Positions 25,568-35,086 of a DNA stretch of 64,000 bases are shown piece after piece. The first letter of the stretch is position 1. Every line of letters begins with the position of its first letter. Source of the DNA: Tissierella sp032104385 (GTDB taxonomy: Bacteria; Bacillota; Clostridia; Tissierellales; Tissierellaceae); the NCBI RefSeq assembly GCF_032104385.1, contig NZ_DAMCHJ010000002.1:124001-188000 (forward strand), given 5' to 3'. The position numbers were made by a program, and so were the translations under genes. The notes under the pieces were generated by a model. The model saw nothing but the letters and a program-made list of their open reading frames with translations, was not told the DNA's origin and ran no database searches.

Positions 25568-26974
25568 TTACTCTTCATTCCACCAATCTACTTTTCCTAG
25601 CTGCGAAATATTTTTGGACTTAAATGTAGGATTCTTTCCTTCTTTCAACTGTTCAATATAGTCTCTTAATGCTGCAAATGCTATAGGAGATAATTTCACT
25701 ATTACTAATAAATTAATAACGGCTAAAGCCCCCATAAACACATCAGCTGTATCCCATACCAATGAAAAACTACCTATTGAGCCAAAGAATACCATAACTA
25801 AGGCTAATATCCTATATCCCATTAAAAATATTGGATTTGTATCTAAGAATTCAATATTTGTTTCCCCATAATAATAATTTCCAATTATTGAACTATAAGC
25901 AAATAAGAATACACAGATTGCAATAAATGTACTCCCCCAAGAGCCTACTTGAGAAGCTACAGCCGCTTGGGTAATTTGTACTCCTTTGAGTCCAGATGTG
26001 TTTTCAAGAACTCCTGATAACAATATAGTAAATGCCGTAGCACTACATACCAAAATTGTATCTACAAAGACTCCAAGACTTTGTATAAATCCTTGTTTTA
26101 CTGGATGTGATGTGTCTGCCGCTGCGGCTGCATTTGGAACACTACCCATTCCTGCTTCGTTTGAAAACAATCCCCTTCTAACGCCATTCATTATTGTTAT
26201 ACCTAAGGTGCCTCCTGCTATTTGTGTAATTCCAAAAGCATTTTCAAATATCAACTTAAACATATGGGGAACTAAAGTTATATTTTTTATCATGATGAAT
26301 ATGGCAACACCTATATAGAGAGTAGCCATAATAGGTACTATTGTTGCAGAGACTGAAGCTATTCTCCTAACACCACCAAATATTATATATCCCGTAATAA
26401 TCACTAGAATAATTCCAGTAATGATTTCTTTAATACCAAAAGCTTCATTAAATGCTCCTGCTATGGTATTTGCTTGAACAGTATTAAATACAAATCCAAA
26501 GGTTATTGTGATTAATATGGAAAAAATCACTCCTAGCCATCTTTTATTCAAACCTTGCTCAATATAATATGCTGGCCCTCCCCTAAAAGTATCTCCATCT
26601 TTTACTTTATAAATTTGACCTAAAGTGCTTTCAACTAAACTCGAACCTGCACCTATTAAAGCAATAATCCACATCCAAAATACTGCACCAGGCCCACCTG
26701 TTACTATGGCAATGGCAACTCCAGCAATATTTCCAGTTCCTATTCTTGAAGCAGCTGATATACAAAAAGCTTGGAAAGATGAAATTCCCTTTTTCCCACC
26801 TCTTATTTCTGTTTCCTCAGTTAATAATCCAATACTATGACCTAATAGTGTAAATTGAACAAATTTACTTTTAAAAGTAAAATACAATCCTAAGCCAATT
26901 AGTAAAACTATTAAAATATAAGAATAAAGCCAATTGTTTAAAACTGAAACAATATTTTCGATACCCTGTAACAT
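25568..26974 (-). CDS. Alanine/glycine:cation symporter (AgcS family)
   Basis: 468 residues with about eleven membrane helices. Characteristic family segments are present: FCISAASRIGTGNIAGVA, GGPGAVFWMWIIALIGAGSSLVESTLGQIYK and GLFSNEAGMGSVPNAAA. AgcS proteins import alanine, glycine or serine with Na+ or H+. Its position directly upstream of aminotransferase copy 2, and near sdaAB in the wider window, fits amino acid uptake and fermentation. A terminator separates it from the aminotransferase gene. Its upstream region holds three TTGCAAT copies of unknown meaning. Confidence 0.9.
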   Translation of the reverse strand: MLQGIENIVSVLNNWLYSYILIVLLIGLGLYFTFKSKFVQFTLLGHSIGLLTEETEIRGGKKGISSFQAFCISAASRIGTGNIAGVAIAIVTGGPGAVFWMWIIALIGAGSSLVESTLGQIYKVKDGDTFRGGPAYYIEQGLNKRWLGVIFSILITITFGFVFNTVQANTIAGAFNEAFGIKEIITGIILVIITGYIIFGGVRRIASVSATIVPIMATLYIGVAIFIMIKNITLVPHMFKLIFENAFGITQIAGGTLGITIMNGVRRGLFSNEAGMGSVPNAAAAADTSHPVKQGFIQSLGVFVDTILVCSATAFTILLSGVLENTSGLKGVQITQAAVASQVGSWGSTFIAICVFLFAYSSIIGNYYYGETNIEFLDTNPIFLMGYRILALVMVFFGSIGSFSLVWDTADVFMGALAVINLLVIVKLSPIAFAALRDYIEQLKEGKNPTFKSKNISQLGKVDWWNEE

Positions 26975-27186
26975 AACATACCTCCTTAAATGATGTTTTT
27001 ACTTTGTTTTCTTGCAATATTTATTGATGCTATATTGAACATTGCCTTATTATACTATGGTTTATTAATAATTGCAATATGTTTATCTTATTTTTTGCAA
27101 TTATTTTATTTTTTAATTCTTTTATCGCATTATATTGAATATTCGCTCTTTTGCTTTTGCATCTAGCCATATTCATTTTCGCCAAA

Positions 27187-27213
27187 AAAAGAAGAGAGAA
27201 ACTCTCTTCTTTT
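27187..27213 (-). terminator. Terminator downstream of the YkvA/hypothetical pair
   Basis: AAAAGAAGAGAG / CTCTCTTCTTTT hairpin (27187-27198 and 27202-27213) with an AAA loop, 5 bp after the stop codon. Confidence 0.8.
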
Positions 27214-27217
27214 ATAC

Positions 27218-27628
27218 TCAGGTAGCACATATAGTTTTGTACATTTTAAAGAATGTATCAGTTGTATCTATTTCTTCCTCTGATAATCTATTTGAGTTAA
27301 GAATCTCAAAAACTTCCTTATCTACATCTTCAAATACTTCTTTACTCCTAAAAACATATACTAAATTAATTGATTCATCTTTTATTAGATTAAGTGCTTT
27401 AATAAATTTTATCTTATTATATCTATAAACATTCCTAATTATCTCAGCAAATTCTTTTGTAAAGACCCCAGATGGATTACTATATAATCTTAATATTTGT
27501 GCTAGTTCCTGTATGCTTCTTGAATTATAATCCTTTATATATTCGAATATTTCATTTAATTCATCTGGTTTATTTAACAATTCAGCTAGATCAATCCAAT
27601 ACAATTCTTCAATATCTATTTTATTCAT
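27218..27628 (-). CDS. Hypothetical protein, 136 aa
   Basis: I do not recognise a family. The start ATG at 27628 is 9 bp after GGAG and overlaps the end of the YkvA gene by 8 bp, which argues for coupled translation and for a real gene. The product is acidic and probably all-helical, with no signal peptide, membrane helix, cysteine cluster or catalytic motif that I can see. A terminator follows directly. Function unknown; physical or functional association with the YkvA-type membrane protein is the only clue. Confidence 0.7.
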   Translation of the reverse strand: MNKIDIEELYWIDLAELLNKPDELNEIFEYIKDYNSRSIQELAQILRLYSNPSGVFTKEFAEIIRNVYRYNKIKFIKALNLIKDESINLVYVFRSKEVFEDVDKEVFEILNSNRLSEEEIDTTDTFFKMYKTICAT

Positions 27629-28091
27629 CTTGAATATCTCCATATTCCATATTTACTTCCTCTTCCATTTCTATTACATCTTCCATCTCAGTTTTATCCA
27701 CATTATCATTATTGTTTACGCTTCTCCATTTTTTATATATATTTAATTCTTCTGAGGTTTTCTTAATTACATATGCAATTACAGCTAAATCATCAATAAA
27801 TCCTCCTACTAAAAAGTCTGGTATTATATCCAATGGGTTTACTAAATATAATAAAGATATTATTATCATTATCATAGAACCTTGAGATATTTCCTTATAA
27901 TCTCCTCTCATCCAATCTTTTATTAAATCTATGAAAAGCTTTATATCATCCCAAATTTCCATTAAAGTTTTATTGTTCTCCATTTTTTTCTTAACTGCAT
28001 TTAGTAGGTTTTTTAATCTATCCTTATCAAAATAAATTGTGTTAGCCTTTGCCTCTAAATTCCTTAAGATTTGCTCAATATCTATTTTCAT
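27621..28091 (-). CDS. YkvA-like DUF1232 membrane protein
   Basis: 156 residues. The DUF1232 core is in the middle: a hydrophobic helix (MIMIIISLLYLV) followed by NPLDIIPDFLVGGFIDDLAVIAYVI, the family hallmark. The N-terminal 60 residues are charged and helical, and the C terminus is very acidic (MEDVIEMEEEVNMEYGD). It is probably a small integral membrane protein of unknown function. It is the first gene of a two-gene unit. The start follows AAAGATGGAGG. Confidence 0.82.
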   Translation of the reverse strand: MKIDIEQILRNLEAKANTIYFDKDRLKNLLNAVKKKMENNKTLMEIWDDIKLFIDLIKDWMRGDYKEISQGSMIMIIISLLYLVNPLDIIPDFLVGGFIDDLAVIAYVIKKTSEELNIYKKWRSVNNNDNVDKTEMEDVIEMEEEVNMEYGDIQDE

Positions 28092-28228
28092 TTTTAAGCC
28101 TCCATCTTTTATTGTTTTAATATTTTATCCATTATTACATCTTAATTATACTATAATATAAGGTTTTTTATTTTAAGTTTGATTTGGAATTTTTGGTTTT
28201 AATTAGATTTTATGGATTAATAAATATA

Positions 28229-28268
28229 AAAAATCCAATTAGAATTTGGATTCTCTAATTGGATTTTT
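28229..28268 (-). terminator. Terminator of the BMP/nucleoside ABC operon
   Basis: Perfect 14-bp inverted repeat AAAAATCCAATTAG / CTAATTGGATTTTT (28229-28242 and 28255-28268), 16 bp after the lipoprotein stop codon. Confidence 0.8.
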
Positions 28269-28284
28269 GATTTATATTTTGAGA

Positions 28285-29331
28285 TTATTCCCCTTTATAA
28301 GGATCTGCTATTTTACCTGCCTTAAGTTCTTCAATAGCTTCATTTACTTTATCTTTTAATTCTTCTTTTACATCTTTACCCCATTGCATATCAAGTACAT
28401 TATCTGCCCAACCTAATGAAGCACCAACTGGCTTTAATTCACCATTCACCAACTGCTCAACGGTGTTTTTAAATAATCCTGGTGTATTATAGGTAACAGA
28501 TGAAATAACAGTATCTGGTGCTATATCATTCTGTGGAGAAATATATCCAACAGCTTTTACACCCTTTGATTTTGCTGCCTCTATAGAGCCTAAACCAACT
28601 TGATTAGCACTACAAAATATAACATCTGCTCCTGCTTCTGCCATTGCAAGGGCAGTTTCTTTGCCTTTTTGTATATCTTCCCAGGAATTAACAAAAGTTT
28701 TTGTAACTTTAATTGAAGGATCAATTTCGTGAGCTGCAACTTCAAATGCATCTAATGTACCAGCTATAACTGGAAATGGAAATGATCCTATAGCTCCTAA
28801 TTGTTTACTTTCTGTATTCATAGCTGCAATTATACCTGCTATATATCCGCCTTCCCACTCTCTAACTCCTATACCGCCAACATTTGGTTCTTGTCCCTCT
28901 TCGCTATTTATTACCATATAAAAAGTATTCGGAAATTGAGGTCCAACTTTTTTTGCTGCATCAAAGAATTGAGTTCCATGAGCAAATACCAAATCATATC
29001 CTTTTGTTCCATAATCTGTAAATACAGCTTCGAAGTCAGCTTGTTGTACAGATTCAATATACTCCATCTTTATACCCAAATCCTTTTCTACCAATTGTAA
29101 CCCCTCATAAGCCGTAGCATTCCAACCTTGGTCATTTATCGGCCCTGGTAGTAATAATACTATTTTATAATCTTTTTTTTCATCTACTGAAGTAGAATCT
29201 CCATCTGGTGTAGTTACTTCCTCTGAATTAGTAGTTGTTTCATTATTTTCCTTTGATGAACATCCTGCTAATAAAGCAATTGTTAATACAAGAACTAGGA
29301 ATAATGCTAAACTTCTTTTCTTTATAAACAT
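28285..29331 (-). CDS. BMP-family nucleoside ABC transporter substrate-binding lipoprotein
   Basis: 348 residues. A lipoprotein signal peptide ends in LLAGC (C24), followed by a Ser/Thr/Glu-rich linker and the basic membrane protein (Bmp/PnrA/Med) domain: VLLPGPINDQGWNATAYEGL, FAHGTQFFDAA and GSFPFPVIAG. Relatives bind purine nucleosides. It is the last gene of an operon with two permeases and a double ATPase, the arrangement of nucleoside importers such as BmpA-NupABC and NupNOPQ. Anchored to the outer face of the membrane. Confidence 0.9.
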   Translation of the reverse strand: MFIKKRSLALFLVLVLTIALLAGCSSKENNETTTNSEEVTTPDGDSTSVDEKKDYKIVLLLPGPINDQGWNATAYEGLQLVEKDLGIKMEYIESVQQADFEAVFTDYGTKGYDLVFAHGTQFFDAAKKVGPQFPNTFYMVINSEEGQEPNVGGIGVREWEGGYIAGIIAAMNTESKQLGAIGSFPFPVIAGTLDAFEVAAHEIDPSIKVTKTFVNSWEDIQKGKETALAMAEAGADVIFCSANQVGLGSIEAAKSKGVKAVGYISPQNDIAPDTVISSVTYNTPGLFKNTVEQLVNGELKPVGASLGWADNVLDMQWGKDVKEELKDKVNEAIEELKAGKIADPYKGE

Positions 29332-29418
29332 TTTTATTCCTCCTTTAATTTTATATATTTTTGCTTATAATGATGGATGATATTTTCTAATATTCACCTC
29401 CCTTTAAAATCACATTAA

Positions 29419-30351
29419 TTATTTTTCATATGGCTTTCCAAGAGCATTTGGCGATGTAGTACGTCCAACAATTCCTGTAACTGCCACTACAGTAAGCAAA
29501 TATGGAAACATTAGAAGAAATTGATATGGGATATTGAGTCCTGACATCTGTATTCTTATTTGGAGTGCATCAGCAATTCCAAATATCAGTGATGCCATAA
29601 GCACTCCCTTAGGATTCCATTTTCCAAATATTACAGCTGCAACCGCTATAAATCCTCTTCCTGATACCATATTATCTACAAACATATTAAACTGTCCAAG
29701 GGATAAAAAGCATCCTCCCAGTCCTGCTAATGCTCCAGATACCAAGACACATATTGTCCTAACCTTATTTACAGGTATACCTACAGTATCTGCTGCCATG
29801 GGATGCTCTCCCACTGTTCTAATACTAAGTCCAACAGACGTCTTATAGAAAATATAGTATGATATTGGTACTAATAAAAATGCTATATATACAAGTGCTG
29901 TTTGCTTAAAAAATATTTCACCTATTATGGGTATATTTGAAAGCATTGGAATGTTTATAGGTTCAAAAGCCTTTACAGTTATAGGTACAGTAGTTATTCC
30001 AAATAATGCCCTATAGAAAAAACTAGTAAGACCTACTGCCAATAGATTTATTGCAACTCCGCTTACTATTTGATTTATTCTAATTTTTACTGTTATCAAA
30101 GCAAATATGGCAGATATCAAAACTCCACTTACTATGGCAACAAGAGCTCCTATCCAATAACTTCCTGTAAAATAAGAGCCTACTACTCCTGCAAAAGCTC
30201 CAACTAGCATTATACCCTCTAGTCCTATGTTAACTACCCCTGACCTCTCTGAATACATTCCTCCTAATGCTGCAAATAGTATTGGAACTGAAAGTCTAAT
30301 GGATGCCGATAAAAGAGCAATAATAAATGTCATGCTTAATATATCTTTCAT
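29419..30351 (-). CDS. Nucleoside ABC transporter permease (second permease)
   Basis: 310 residues with about nine membrane helices of the BPD_transp_2 family. The GMYSERSGVVNIGLEGIMLVGAF and SGALAGLGGCFLSLGQF segments are typical of NupQ/YufQ-type permeases. It begins on the last base of the first permease gene (TAATG overlap at 30351), so the two are translationally coupled and form the membrane heterodimer. The lipoprotein gene follows after 87 bp. Confidence 0.88.
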   Translation of the reverse strand: MKDILSMTFIIALLSASIRLSVPILFAALGGMYSERSGVVNIGLEGIMLVGAFAGVVGSYFTGSYWIGALVAIVSGVLISAIFALITVKIRINQIVSGVAINLLAVGLTSFFYRALFGITTVPITVKAFEPINIPMLSNIPIIGEIFFKQTALVYIAFLLVPISYYIFYKTSVGLSIRTVGEHPMAADTVGIPVNKVRTICVLVSGALAGLGGCFLSLGQFNMFVDNMVSGRGFIAVAAVIFGKWNPKGVLMASLIFGIADALQIRIQMSGLNIPYQFLLMFPYLLTVVAVTGIVGRTTSPNALGKPYEK

Positions 30352-31451
30352 TAATCTAACACCCTTTCTTTAGAATTTAAAATCAGTTCAATCTTAGGTC
30401 TTAGCACATTTCCTGCAAGTACAAGTATGATTATCAAAGCCTGAATTACACTTACTATATTTGCTGGAACTCCTACTCCCCTTTGCATTGAGTTTGCACC
30501 TGTTTGAAGCATACCAAGAAGTATGGATGATATAACTACTCCCACAGGATTTGCACTACCTAAGAGTGCAGCCGCTATTCCATCAAAACCAACATTTTTA
30601 GAAAAATTGTCAAGAAGTCTATGATGAATTCCATTTATCTCAGTAAATCCCGCTACTCCTGCCAAAGCACCACTTATAGCTAAAGAAATAATTATATTCC
30701 TCCTAATATTTATACCAGAGTATTCTGCTCCATCAGGATTATGTCCTACAGCCCTAAGCCTATATCCAAAGGGAGTTTTCCATAAAACAATATATACTAT
30801 AACTGATATTATTATAGCTATAATAAATCCTATATGTAATCTAGTATTAGAAATCACATATGGGAGAAAGGCATTTTCTCCAATTAAATCCGTTTGTGGA
30901 TAGAATCCGCTTGCTTCCCTAAGAGGCTTATCTACTAAATAGCTTATGAGATATAATGCTACATAATTAAACATTATGGTGATAATTATTTCAGATGAGC
31001 CGAATATTCCTTTAAGTATTCCTGGTATCATTCCCCATATTCCACCTGCTACTATTGATGCCAATAAACAGAGTGGTATAGTAATGAATGGACTAAGATG
31101 CCCAGTCTTTAACCCTACAAATACTGCTGCCATAGCACCTGCAAACATCTGACCTTCACCACCAATATTAAATAATCCAGTTCTAAAAGCAAAAGCAAAG
31201 GAAAGACCTGTTAATATAATAGGTGTAGCCTTCACAAAAATTTCCGCAATATTATAGATATTTGTAAAGTTCCCAAATATTAAATACTTATAAGCCTCTA
31301 GAGGATTGACCTCTATAAAAAGTAATAGTATGCTTCCAATTAACAATGCTAATAATACCGATACCATTGGTATAATAATTGTTAAAAGTTTATTTTTATT
31401 AAATATCTTATTTAAAACCCTGTTCTTATAATAATCCTCAGTGTTATTCAT
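30351..31451 (-). CDS. Nucleoside ABC transporter permease (first permease)
   Basis: 366 residues with an N-terminal cytoplasmic tail and about nine helices, NupP/YufP-like: FAFRTGLFNIGGEGQMFAGA and SGALAGVAGFTEINGIHHRL are the conserved core segments. It lies 26 bp after the ATPase gene and is coupled to the second permease. The substrate, nucleosides or related purines, is inferred from the family and from the BMP lipoprotein. Confidence 0.88.
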   Translation of the reverse strand: MNNTEDYYKNRVLNKIFNKNKLLTIIIPMVSVLLALLIGSILLLFIEVNPLEAYKYLIFGNFTNIYNIAEIFVKATPIILTGLSFAFAFRTGLFNIGGEGQMFAGAMAAVFVGLKTGHLSPFITIPLCLLASIVAGGIWGMIPGILKGIFGSSEIIITIMFNYVALYLISYLVDKPLREASGFYPQTDLIGENAFLPYVISNTRLHIGFIIAIIISVIVYIVLWKTPFGYRLRAVGHNPDGAEYSGINIRRNIIISLAISGALAGVAGFTEINGIHHRLLDNFSKNVGFDGIAAALLGSANPVGVVISSILLGMLQTGANSMQRGVGVPANIVSVIQALIIILVLAGNVLRPKIELILNSKERVLD

Positions 31452-31477
31452 GGCATTTCCTCCTAATTTGAAAATAT

Positions 31478-32983
31478 TTAATTAGCCCCCGCCATCATCA
31501 ATCCTATTGTACTTTCTTCAAAATCCTTTTTATCCATTTGTCCTACTATACTACCTTTATAAATTACAGCAATTTTATCAGATAATAAATTAATCTCTGA
31601 AAGTTCTGTAGAAATAAGTAGTACTGCAGTTCCTTGTTCTTTGGCATTTATAATTTGTTGATGAATAAATTCTGATGCACCTATATCAACTCCCCTAGTA
31701 GGTTGTACAGCAATTAACAATTTTGGCAGTTTATCAATTTCTCTTGCAACAACTATCTTCTGTTGATTTCCTCCAGATAGTTTTCTAGCTTCTGCATTTC
31801 TACTTGGAGTTTTAATTGAGTATTTTGAAATCATATTATCAGCATGCTTATTTATTGAATTAAAATCGAAAAAAACCTTCTTTCTAAATGGAGATTTATA
31901 ATAGTCCTTTAATATTAGATTTTCACTAATTGAGAAATCCAATATTAATCCTCTTTTATGTCTATCCTCTGGAATATAACCTACTCCTTTTTTTATTATT
32001 TCTGAAATAGTCTTGCCTTTTATTTCTTCTCCATTCAATAATATATTCCCTGTTGCCCCCTCCATTAATCCAACTATTACTTCTGCTAACTCTCTTTGAC
32101 CATTTCCATCAACTCCAGCAATACCTAAAACTTGCCCAGAACATACTCTTAGATTTATATTATCTAAAGCTTTTATTCCCTTTTCTACTTCGTAAGATAA
32201 ATTTTTTATTTCAAGAACAGGACCTCCAGGGCAACAGTTCTCATCTTGTTCCATGGCTGAAAGTTCCCTTCCTATCATAAATTTTGCAAGTTCAAGTTCA
32301 TTTGTTTCTTCAGTACAAATTGTCTTTGTTATCCTACCATCCCTCAATACCGTAACCCTGTCGCATACAAACATTACTTCTTTTAATTTATGTGTGATTA
32401 ATATTATGGACATACCATCATCTGCCATCTTTCTTAAGGTAGTAAACAACTCTTCTGTTTCCTGAGGTGTTAATACTGCTGTTGGTTCATCCATTATAAG
32501 TAATTTTGCTCCCCTATATAAAGCTTTAACGATTTCAACTCTTTGTTGCTCTCCAACTGAAAGATCCGAAACCTTTGCATCTAAAGATATTTCCATACCA
32601 TATCTTACAGCAATATCATTTATTTCTTTTTTAAGATTTTCTTCTTTGATTATAAAACCTTTTTCCTTCCCCATTCCCATAACAATATTTTCCAATACTG
32701 TATGAACAGGTACTAACATAAAATGCTGATGTATCATACCTATTCCTAAATCAATAGCATCCTTGGAAGATTTTAAATTAATCTTTTTATCCTCAAAAAA
32801 TATCTCACCTTTATCTGGCTGGTATAACCCATATAATACATTCATTAATGTGGATTTGCCCGCCCCATTCTCCCCTAAAAGAGAATGTATCTCGCCTTTT
32901 TTTACTTCAAAATTAACATCCTCATTAGCCACTAATGTACCAAAATATTTTGATATTGAGCACATTCTTAAGATTGTATCCAC
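31478..32983 (-). CDS. Nucleoside ABC transporter ATP-binding protein (two ATPase domains)
   Basis: 501 residues with two fused nucleotide-binding domains. The first (residues about 5-235) has Walker A GENGAGKST, signature LSVGEQQR and Walker B LLIMDEPTA. The second (about 250-500) has a degenerate Walker A (GVDGNGQRE) but an intact LSGGNQQK signature, as usual for sugar/nucleoside ABC ATPases. It is the first gene of the operon. The 197-bp leader upstream shows no purine riboswitch that I can detect. The promoter is presumably in 32984-33120, beyond the dpaAB terminator. Confidence 0.9.
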   Translation of the reverse strand: MDTILRMCSISKYFGTLVANEDVNFEVKKGEIHSLLGENGAGKSTLMNVLYGLYQPDKGEIFFEDKKINLKSSKDAIDLGIGMIHQHFMLVPVHTVLENIVMGMGKEKGFIIKEENLKKEINDIAVRYGMEISLDAKVSDLSVGEQQRVEIVKALYRGAKLLIMDEPTAVLTPQETEELFTTLRKMADDGMSIILITHKLKEVMFVCDRVTVLRDGRITKTICTEETNELELAKFMIGRELSAMEQDENCCPGGPVLEIKNLSYEVEKGIKALDNINLRVCSGQVLGIAGVDGNGQRELAEVIVGLMEGATGNILLNGEEIKGKTISEIIKKGVGYIPEDRHKRGLILDFSISENLILKDYYKSPFRKKVFFDFNSINKHADNMISKYSIKTPSRNAEARKLSGGNQQKIVVAREIDKLPKLLIAVQPTRGVDIGASEFIHQQIINAKEQGTAVLLISTELSEINLLSDKIAVIYKGSIVGQMDKKDFEESTIGLMMAGAN

Positions 32984-33125
32984 GTTATCCCTCCTGTCCT
33001 ACATTAGTTATTATTCTATATGCATAAATTCTCTAAAATATTAAAATATCCTTTGTTATATTTATACAAAACTCAAGTTGAAAGTTTAAAAAATTTAGAT
33101 TATATTTTATATATTAATTATAGCA

Positions 33126-33170
33126 AAAAATAAGTACCATTTTTGATCACCAAAAATGGTACTTATTTTT
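33126..33170. terminator. Terminator after dpaAB
   Basis: A 20-bp perfect inverted repeat (33126-33145 and 33151-33170) with a 5-nt loop, A-rich on one side and T-rich on the other, 10 bp after the dpaB stop codon. It separates the sporulation genes from the ABC operon promoter. Confidence 0.85.
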
Positions 33171-33180
33171 CAAAACCTTA

Positions 33181-33759
33181 TCATACTAGTAATGGCTGAA
33201 TTTGCTTCCCATGCAATGCTTCTATTATAGTTGGCACTATCTTATCATAATGTGCAATTAATGAATTTGCTTTTTTAGAAGGGTCATCTTGCCCGAATGG
33301 AACAAAATATACATTCTTTTTATCTAATAATATACCTAGATTCTTTGCATTTCCACTTAGCCCATCATTTGTGGAAATTGCAACTACAACAGGCTTATTA
33401 TTTCTTAAATGAGCCTTCCATGCCATAGATACTGGTGTATCAGTAATGGCATTTGCTAATTTTGCAATTGTATTTCCTGTACAAGGTGCTATAACCAATA
33501 TGTCAAGGTATCCTTTCGGTCCTATAGGTTCTGCATCTTGTATTGTAGCTATGATTTCCTTCCCTGTTGCTTTTATTATCTTTTCTTTCCATTCTTCAGC
33601 CAAGCCAAATCTAGTATCGAAATCATTAGCATTATAGGACATAATCGGATATACATCTGCCCCTTCATTAACTAATCTTTCTATTTCAACCAAAATAGTT
33701 TCAAATGTACAAAATGAACCTGTAATAGCTATACCAACCTTTGTTCCATTTAATAACAT
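33181..33759 (-). CDS. dpaB: Dipicolinate synthase subunit B
   Basis: 192 residues of the flavoprotein (UbiX/Dfp-like) fold: GIAITGSFCTFETI at the N terminus, VIAPCTGNTIAKLANAITDTPV in the middle. It matches SpoVFB. With DpaA it oxidises dihydrodipicolinate to dipicolinic acid in the mother cell, which the forespore accumulates with calcium. It starts 2 bp after dpaA. Its presence shows that the organism makes DPA with the classical synthase rather than the EtfA-dependent route of cluster I clostridia. Confidence 0.93.
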   Translation of the reverse strand: MLLNGTKVGIAITGSFCTFETILVEIERLVNEGADVYPIMSYNANDFDTRFGLAEEWKEKIIKATGKEIIATIQDAEPIGPKGYLDILVIAPCTGNTIAKLANAITDTPVSMAWKAHLRNNKPVVVAISTNDGLSGNAKNLGILLDKKNVYFVPFGQDDPSKKANSLIAHYDKIVPTIIEALHGKQIQPLLV

Positions 33760-33761
33760 AT

Positions 33762-34622
33762 CTACTCCCCCAATTCCCCAATAATATTATAAATAGTATC
33801 TTTCATAATTCTTGCTGCAGTCATAGGTGCCACTTTTCCAGGCAACCCTAATGCCCAAACAGTATTTATACCTAGTTCTTCAGCCCTTTTAAAATCTACT
33901 CCTCCAGGTATAGATGCAAGGTCTACCACTAAACATTCTTTATTTAGTTTTAATAACATTTCTTCATTTAAAATCATAGATGGTATAGTATTAAATACTA
34001 CATCCATTTCTTGAAGATAATCTTTCATTTCATTTAAATGTATTGGATTATATCCATAGGTACTAACCCAAGCTAAATCAGAATAATTCCTTGCCTCTAT
34101 ATATACATTAGCACCTATCCCTTTAAGCATTTTAGCTAAAATCTTTCCTATTCTTCCAAATCCCAATATCATAATACTTGATCCATGAATGGTAATTTCC
34201 ATTTTTTCCATGGCTACTTGAATTGCACCTTCTGCTGTAGGAATTGCATTTAATACTGCCATTTCCTCTCTTTTAAGAAAATCCACAGTATCAATATTAT
34301 AGTGCTTTGCAATATCAGATATTTCATTGGATATTTTACCTCCTATAAATACCTGATTTGAATTCATTTTATTAAATATTTCTTCTATTTTTATTTCTTT
34401 TGAATATAAAGGTGTATTTAATAAGATATTATCCTTAGAACACGGCAATGGTCCTATAACTATATTTGATTTTTCAATAGCTAAATCTAGCTTTTCACTT
34501 ATTTTTAATCCATCAATCTTTAAATTATCGAAACCAAATAAATCAATATGGTTCCCATCTTCTTGAAGCAAATTCGCTAATTTAACACTTCTTTCATCTC
34601 CGCCTAATACTGATATTCTCAT
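33762..34622 (-). CDS. dpaA: Dipicolinate synthase subunit A
   Basis: 286 residues. The N-terminal domain (ISVLGGDERSVKLANLLQEDG) is the SpoVFA-specific region, and the C-terminal Rossmann domain carries IMILGFGRIGKILAKML for NAD(P) binding. First gene of the dpaAB operon, expected to be sigma-K dependent in the mother cell; I did not identify a sigma-K promoter with confidence in 34623-34700. The start ATG follows AGGGGGGAAGTT. Confidence 0.93.
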   Translation of the reverse strand: MRISVLGGDERSVKLANLLQEDGNHIDLFGFDNLKIDGLKISEKLDLAIEKSNIVIGPLPCSKDNILLNTPLYSKEIKIEEIFNKMNSNQVFIGGKISNEISDIAKHYNIDTVDFLKREEMAVLNAIPTAEGAIQVAMEKMEITIHGSSIMILGFGRIGKILAKMLKGIGANVYIEARNYSDLAWVSTYGYNPIHLNEMKDYLQEMDVVFNTIPSMILNEEMLLKLNKECLVVDLASIPGGVDFKRAEELGINTVWALGLPGKVAPMTAARIMKDTIYNIIGELGE

Positions 34623-34707
34623 AACTTCCCCCCTATGCCAAATAAGATATTAAGTAATATATATTATGTATTTAGATAATTAAAGTGCTTGTATAACCCT
34701 GTAAAAA

Positions 34708-34765
34708 AGCAATAATTAAAGAGCGTTTGTGAATCTAGATTCACAAACGCTCTTTAATTATTGCT
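34708..34765 (-). terminator. Very long perfect palindrome, probable terminator of the DUF1657 gene
   Basis: A 58-bp perfect inverted repeat with no spacer (29 + 29, centre TCTAGA at 34736/34737). It includes the last two codons and the stop of the DUF1657 gene. The stem AATTAAAGAGCGTTTGTG pairs with its complement without mismatch. Confidence 0.7.
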
Positions 34766-34967
34766 CTTGGTTATATTGAGGTTCTTCACTATTAATAGTA
34801 TTTACTCTACTTTGTAACATTTGAACCATATTTTCAGCATTTGAAGATAATGTGCTAAACATTTGTTTTGCTTCTTGATTATCTGTATCTAAAGAAAAAG
34901 TTTTTAAATCTGCAGCTAATCCCTTGGCACTTGCCAAGGCTGTTTCTAATTTTGTCATTACAGTCAT
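34758..34967 (-). CDS. DUF1657 small protein
   Basis: 69 residues, nearly all helical, matching DUF1657: TKLETALASAKGLAADLKTF followed by NQEAKQMFSTLSSNAENM. Such proteins are common next to spoVA clusters in Bacilli and Clostridia and are thought to be linked to sporulation, though no molecular function is known. The start is the ATG 8 bp after AAAGGAGA. Here it stands alone between dpaA and a glycosidase-like gene, on the same strand. Confidence 0.85.
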   Translation of the reverse strand: MTVMTKLETALASAKGLAADLKTFSLDTDNQEAKQMFSTLSSNAENMVQMLQSRVNTINSEEPQYNQEQ

Positions 34968-35086
34968 AAATTTATCTCTCCTTTAAATTATTTTTCTAAA
35001 TTAGTATTTACAGCTATTATAAATAATATTAATAACTTTTTTTCCCTTTTAATATGGTTTTTAGGAGAGTTTATTTTATTAAATAT

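Noticed and set aside
27135..27428. 97-aa plus-strand frame upstream of the agcS-type gene
   Set aside because: Overlaps the terminator and the 136-aa minus-strand gene, which has a coupled start; no ribosome binding site.
32984..33125. Purine riboswitch in front of the nucleoside ABC operon
   Set aside because: Looked for the conserved purine aptamer core (TATA...CTAC...paired loops) and did not find it.
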